From contig LQHI01000020.1 of the NCBI GenBank assembly GCA_001515185.1, positions 1 through 7,858 of the forward strand: a stretch of DNA of 7,858 nucleotides, written 5' to 3'. How positions within the stretch are numbered: position 1 is the stretch's first letter; every line of letters begins with the position of its first letter. Below, in pieces: positions 5,204-7,858 of this stretch. The stretch comes from Hadesarchaea archaeon DG-33. Lineage in GTDB: Archaea > Hadarchaeota > Hadarchaeia > Hadarchaeales > Hadarchaeaceae. The notes under the pieces were generated by a model. The model saw only the letters and a list, made by a program, of their open reading frames with translations, had not been told where the DNA came from and did not search any database. Both the position numbers and the translations under genes were made by a program.

Positions 5204-6451
5204 ATGACGAAACTCAACCCGTTTGAGGTCGTACAAAAACAGTTGGACAAGTGTGCAAAGATTATAAAGTTAGATTCTAACGTGCATGAAATCCTTCGAG
5301 TCCCGATGCGTGAACTCCACGTATCCTTGCCGATCCGCATGGATGACGGCTCTATCAAAGTATTCCAGGGGTTCAGGGTTCAATACAATGATGCGAGAGG
5401 TCCAACAAAAGGAGGAATCCGATTCCATCCCGATGAAACAATCGATACAGTGCGGGCACTTGCAGCTTGGATGACATGGAAATGTGCTCTTCTTGACTTG
5501 CCTCTTGGGGGGGCAAAAGGCGGGGTCATCTGCAACCCCAAACAAATGTCCCAAGGCGAGTTGGAACGTTTGAGTCGGGCGTACATCAATCAGGTGGGGC
5601 AATTTATTGGCCCGGACAAAGACATTCCAGCACCCGATGTCTACACCAACCCTCAGGTAATGGCTTGGATGATGGACGAATACTCAAAAATTGCTGGAAA
5701 GAATCGATTTGGTGTCGTCACTGGTAAACCGCTCGGCGTAGGTGGTTCTGCCGGACGCGGTGATGCAACAGCCCGGGGTGGTCTACACACAGTTCGTGAA
5801 GCGGCAAAAGTTTGTGGTATAGACCTTAAGAAAGCTACCATTGCCGTGCAAGGTTACGGTAATGCGGGATATTACGCAGCATATCTTGCCAAAACTCTTT
5901 TCGGATCTAAGATAGTTGCCGTCAGCGATACCAAGGGCGGCATATTCAGCAAGGGAGGTCTTGACCCAGAGGCGGTTCGTGAGCACAAGGCTAAGACAGG
6001 TTCAGTAATCAATTTCCCGAATACTAAACCTATTTCCAATGAAAAACTCCTGGAACTCGAAGTGGATATACTCATCCCTGCCGCTTTAGAAAATGTTATT
6101 ACTGGAAAGAATGCGCCAAACATTAAAGCCAAAATCGTTGCTGAGTTGGCCAATGGTCCAACTACACCAGAAGCTGATGATATTTTATACAAAAATGGTG
6201 TTCATGTGATACCTGATTTCTTATGCAATGCTGGTGGAGTAACAGTCTCCTACTTTGAGATGGTGCAGAATTTCTACATGTATTATTGGAGTGAAAAAGA
6301 AGTTCACGAACGTTTAAAGAATAAAATAACGGCCGCATATTCTTCGGTGCTGAAAGCTTCTAAGGAATATAATGTAAACATGCGCCAGGCTGCTTACATA
6401 GTTGCTGTTAAGCGGGTCGCTGAAGCAATGAAAATTCGTGGTTGGATTTAG
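5204..6451 (+). CDS. gdhA: Glutamate dehydrogenase, NAD(P)-dependent, hexameric archaeal type
   Basis: The enzyme interconverts glutamate with 2-oxoglutarate plus ammonia in the cytoplasm. The 415-residue product aligns by eye along its full length with Pyrococcus glutamate dehydrogenase. N-terminal substrate domain: FRVQYNDARGPTKGGIRFHP (51-76 region), with Lys69 and Lys93 (AWMTWK) for substrate binding, catalytic Lys105 in LGGAKGG, and Asp145 in DIPAPDVYTNP. Coenzyme domain: TGKPLGVGGSAGR, then the dinucleotide-binding GYGNAG (217-222) followed by VAVSDTKGG. The C-terminal part has AELANGPTTPEAD and PDFLCNAGGVTVSYFEMVQN. The start is ATG 5204, supported by GGTGA eight bases upstream; GTG 5192 would add only four residues (MTKK). 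It is divergent from the dCMP deaminase unit and convergent with the GltA/NfnL-like gene. NADH versus NADPH preference cannot be settled by reading. Confidence 0.97.
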   Translation: MTKLNPFEVVQKQLDKCAKIIKLDSNVHEILRVPMRELHVSLPIRMDDGSIKVFQGFRVQYNDARGPTKGGIRFHPDETIDTVRALAAWMTWKCALLDLPLGGAKGGVICNPKQMSQGELERLSRAYINQVGQFIGPDKDIPAPDVYTNPQVMAWMMDEYSKIAGKNRFGVVTGKPLGVGGSAGRGDATARGGLHTVREAAKVCGIDLKKATIAVQGYGNAGYYAAYLAKTLFGSKIVAVSDTKGGIFSKGGLDPEAVREHKAKTGSVINFPNTKPISNEKLLELEVDILIPAALENVITGKNAPNIKAKIVAELANGPTTPEADDILYKNGVHVIPDFLCNAGGVTVSYFEMVQNFYMYYWSEKEVHERLKNKITAAYSSVLKASKEYNVNMRQAAYIVAVKRVAEAMKIRGWI

Positions 6452-6503
6452 TTCATCTTTAATAATGAATTAAACCGACCACATCAGCACACTGGAACCT
6501 TAA

Positions 6504-6508
6504 TTTTT
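6504..6508 (+). terminator. Short T tract in the convergent gdhA / gltA-like intergenic region
   Basis: The 130 bases between the two convergent stops are AT-rich with several T-rich patches. The run of five T about 53 bases after the gdhA stop is the clearest plus-strand terminator candidate. I see no gene, no strong hairpin and no repeat in this gap. Confidence 0.25.
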
Positions 6509-6581
6509 ACGCACGGCATTAATTATTCTTTAATCCTTATTTCATGCTACTTAACAAAATACGAAGAGAAGGTTAGCGAAA

Positions 6582-7858
6582 TTATTTTTTACTTTTCCTC
6601 AAGCTACCGCCCGAAGAAAGATAGCTGTCTATAGCCCTAGCAGCTTTTTTTCCATCCCCTATCGCTGAAATCACGGTAGCCGACCCTCGAGTGATATCCC
6701 CTCCCGCGAATATTCCTTCTCTGCTCGTTGCACGCGTTTTTTCATCTACTATAAAATATCCGCGTTTGTTTGTTTGCACGTTAGTTGCACTTCTCGCCAC
6801 GATGGGATTCGCTGTCGTCCCGATTGCGCAGATAACAATGTCCACTTTCATAACAAAATTCGATCCCTCGATGGGGAGCGGCTTTCTTCGCCCAGATTGG
6901 TCTGGTTCTCCCAGCCGCATCTTAATACATTCCATCCCGGTAACGTTGCCCTTCTCATCACCCAGAGTTCTCACGGGCAGATTAAGAAAATCGAACATTA
7001 TGCCCTCTTCCTCAGCGTGGGCAATTTCTTCCGCCCTAGCTGGCGCTTCTTCTCTGGTCCTTCTGTAAACCACATGCACCTCCTTCGCACCCAGCCTCAA
7101 AGCGGTCCTCGCGGCATCCATAGCCACATTTCCTCCCCCTATGACCGCCACTTTTTTACCCACCTTGATTGGTGTGTCAAATTCAGGAAATTTGTAAGCT
7201 TTCATGAGATTAGAACGTGTCAGGAATTCGTTGGCAGAGTATACATCGTTTAAATTTTCCCCAGGGATGTGCATAAACTGGGGCGCACCGGCACCGTTCG
7301 CAAGAAATATTGCGTCAAACTCCTTCGCTATTTCATCGACGCCTTTTGTAAGCCCCACCACGAAATCTGTTACGATTTTCACGCCAAGATTTTTAATTTT
7401 GTCTACTTCATATTCCACAATTTTTTTAGGTAATCTGAACTCAGGAATGCCATAAGTTAAAACACCTCCCGTTTTATGAAGCGCCTCGAATATCGTTACA
7501 TCATAACCCATCTTCGCTAGGTCTGCTGCACAAGTCAACCCGGCTGGTCCAGAACCCACGACCGCAACCAACTTACCCTTATTTTTCCTCTCCGGCAATT
7601 TCTCCTTTGTATCATGTTTTCTCGCCCAATCGGAGACAAACTGTTCCAGCCTCCCTATGGAAATCGGCTTGCCCATTTTATTGTAAACACATGCGCGCTG
7701 GCACTGCTCCTCCTGCGGACAAACCCTTCCACACATGGTGGGGAGGCTATTTGTTTTTAATATTTCAAGATATGCGCTAGCGAAATCCTCCTCAACTATC
7801 TTAAGGATGAACTGTGGGATGTGAATCTCAGCCGGACAGCCCTCCACACATGGCGGAG
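6582..7858 (-). CDS. gltA: Glutamate synthase small-subunit-like flavoprotein (GltA / NfnL family), 5' end cut off
   Basis: The frame runs off the right edge; about 424 residues are visible. The first ones read PPCVEGCPAEIHIPQF, the N-terminal Fe-S signature, so the GTG at 7847 is an internal valine codon, not a start. A second group, MCGRVCPQEEQCQRACV, supplies the remaining cluster cysteines. Then come the FAD site VAVVGSGPAG, GGVLTYGIPEFRLPK, the NADPH site VAVIGGGNVAMDAA, YRRTREEAPA, and the C-terminal FAD motif GIFAGGDITRGSATVI. This is the family of the bacterial GltD subunit, the archaeal stand-alone 'homotetrameric glutamate synthase' and the NfnL/SudA subunit of NADH-dependent ferredoxin:NADP+ oxidoreductase. 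Sequence reading cannot separate these; a ferredoxin-reductase-like partner gene just upstream, beyond the edge, would favour NfnL. It converges with gdhA. The C-terminus ends in a Ser/Lys-rich tail. Confidence 0.9.
   Translation of the reverse strand, partial: PPCVEGCPAEIHIPQFILKIVEEDFASAYLEILKTNSLPTMCGRVCPQEEQCQRACVYNKMGKPISIGRLEQFVSDWARKHDTKEKLPERKNKGKLVAVVGSGPAGLTCAADLAKMGYDVTIFEALHKTGGVLTYGIPEFRLPKKIVEYEVDKIKNLGVKIVTDFVVGLTKGVDEIAKEFDAIFLANGAGAPQFMHIPGENLNDVYSANEFLTRSNLMKAYKFPEFDTPIKVGKKVAVIGGGNVAMDAARTALRLGAKEVHVVYRRTREEAPARAEEIAHAEEEGIMFDFLNLPVRTLGDEKGNVTGMECIKMRLGEPDQSGRRKPLPIEGSNFVMKVDIVICAIGTTANPIVARSATNVQTNKRGYFIVDEKTRATSREGIFAGGDITRGSATVISAIGDGKKAARAIDSYLSSGGSLRKSKK

Noticed and set aside
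6774..7253. Long plus-strand open frames opposite the flavoprotein gene
   Set aside because: They are antisense to strongly conserved FAD/NADPH-binding sequence, have no ribosome sites, and their products resemble no protein family.
7845..7847. GTG as the start of the GltA/NfnL-like gene
   Set aside because: In-frame codons before it encode Pro-Pro-Cys, completing the conserved CxxCV-x-GCP cluster motif, so the gene continues past the window edge.

Overview
The window looks archaeal. The evidence is an archaeal-type ribose-phosphate pyrophosphokinase (short, class I-like fold), a THUMP-domain tRNA G10 N2-methyltransferase of the archaeal Trm-G10 type, a glutamate dehydrogenase closely resembling the Thermococcales hexameric enzyme, Shine-Dalgarno sites of the GGTGAT/GGAGG kind with GTG and TTG starts, and AT-rich TATA-like boxes. 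I cannot place it below 'archaeon, probably euryarchaeal-like' from sequence reading alone.

Layout. Positions 1-1388 lie on the minus strand. Read in that direction they hold a COG1313/PflX-type radical SAM protein (1388 to 282), a 40-residue single-span membrane protein (196 to 74), and the first 25 residues of an MBL-fold metallohydrolase (77 to 1, cut by the window edge) whose GTG start overlaps the stop of the membrane protein. A 41-base divergent gap follows. Positions 1430-4251 form a tight plus-strand operon with one-base gaps: prs (PRPP synthase), a Trm-G10 tRNA methyltransferase, and rnz (RNase Z). A 183-base gap with oligo-T tracts on both strands separates this from a minus-strand dCMP deaminase (4959 to 4435), which is preceded by a probable 42-residue small ORF (5121 to 4993). 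Across an AT-rich divergent promoter lies gdhA on the plus strand (5204-6451). It converges on a minus-strand GltA/NfnL-type flavoprotein (7858 to 6582), whose N-terminus lies beyond the right edge.

Function. The central operon couples PRPP supply (nucleotides, His, Trp) with two tRNA maturation steps: 3'-end cleavage and m2G/m22G10 formation. The right part concerns nitrogen and pyrimidine nucleotides: dCMP to dUMP, 2-oxoglutarate plus ammonia to glutamate, and NADPH-linked flavoprotein electron transfer. The left part is uncharacterised radical SAM and metallohydrolase chemistry with a small membrane partner.

Most worth a second look: the PRPP synthase carries substitutions at otherwise conserved catalytic positions (His to Gln, flexible-loop Arg to Lys); two small genes are easy to miss by ordinary gene calling; and several start codons are better explained by internal Shine-Dalgarno sites than by the longest ORF. 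I found no CRISPR array, transposase, tRNA, rRNA or obvious defence system.
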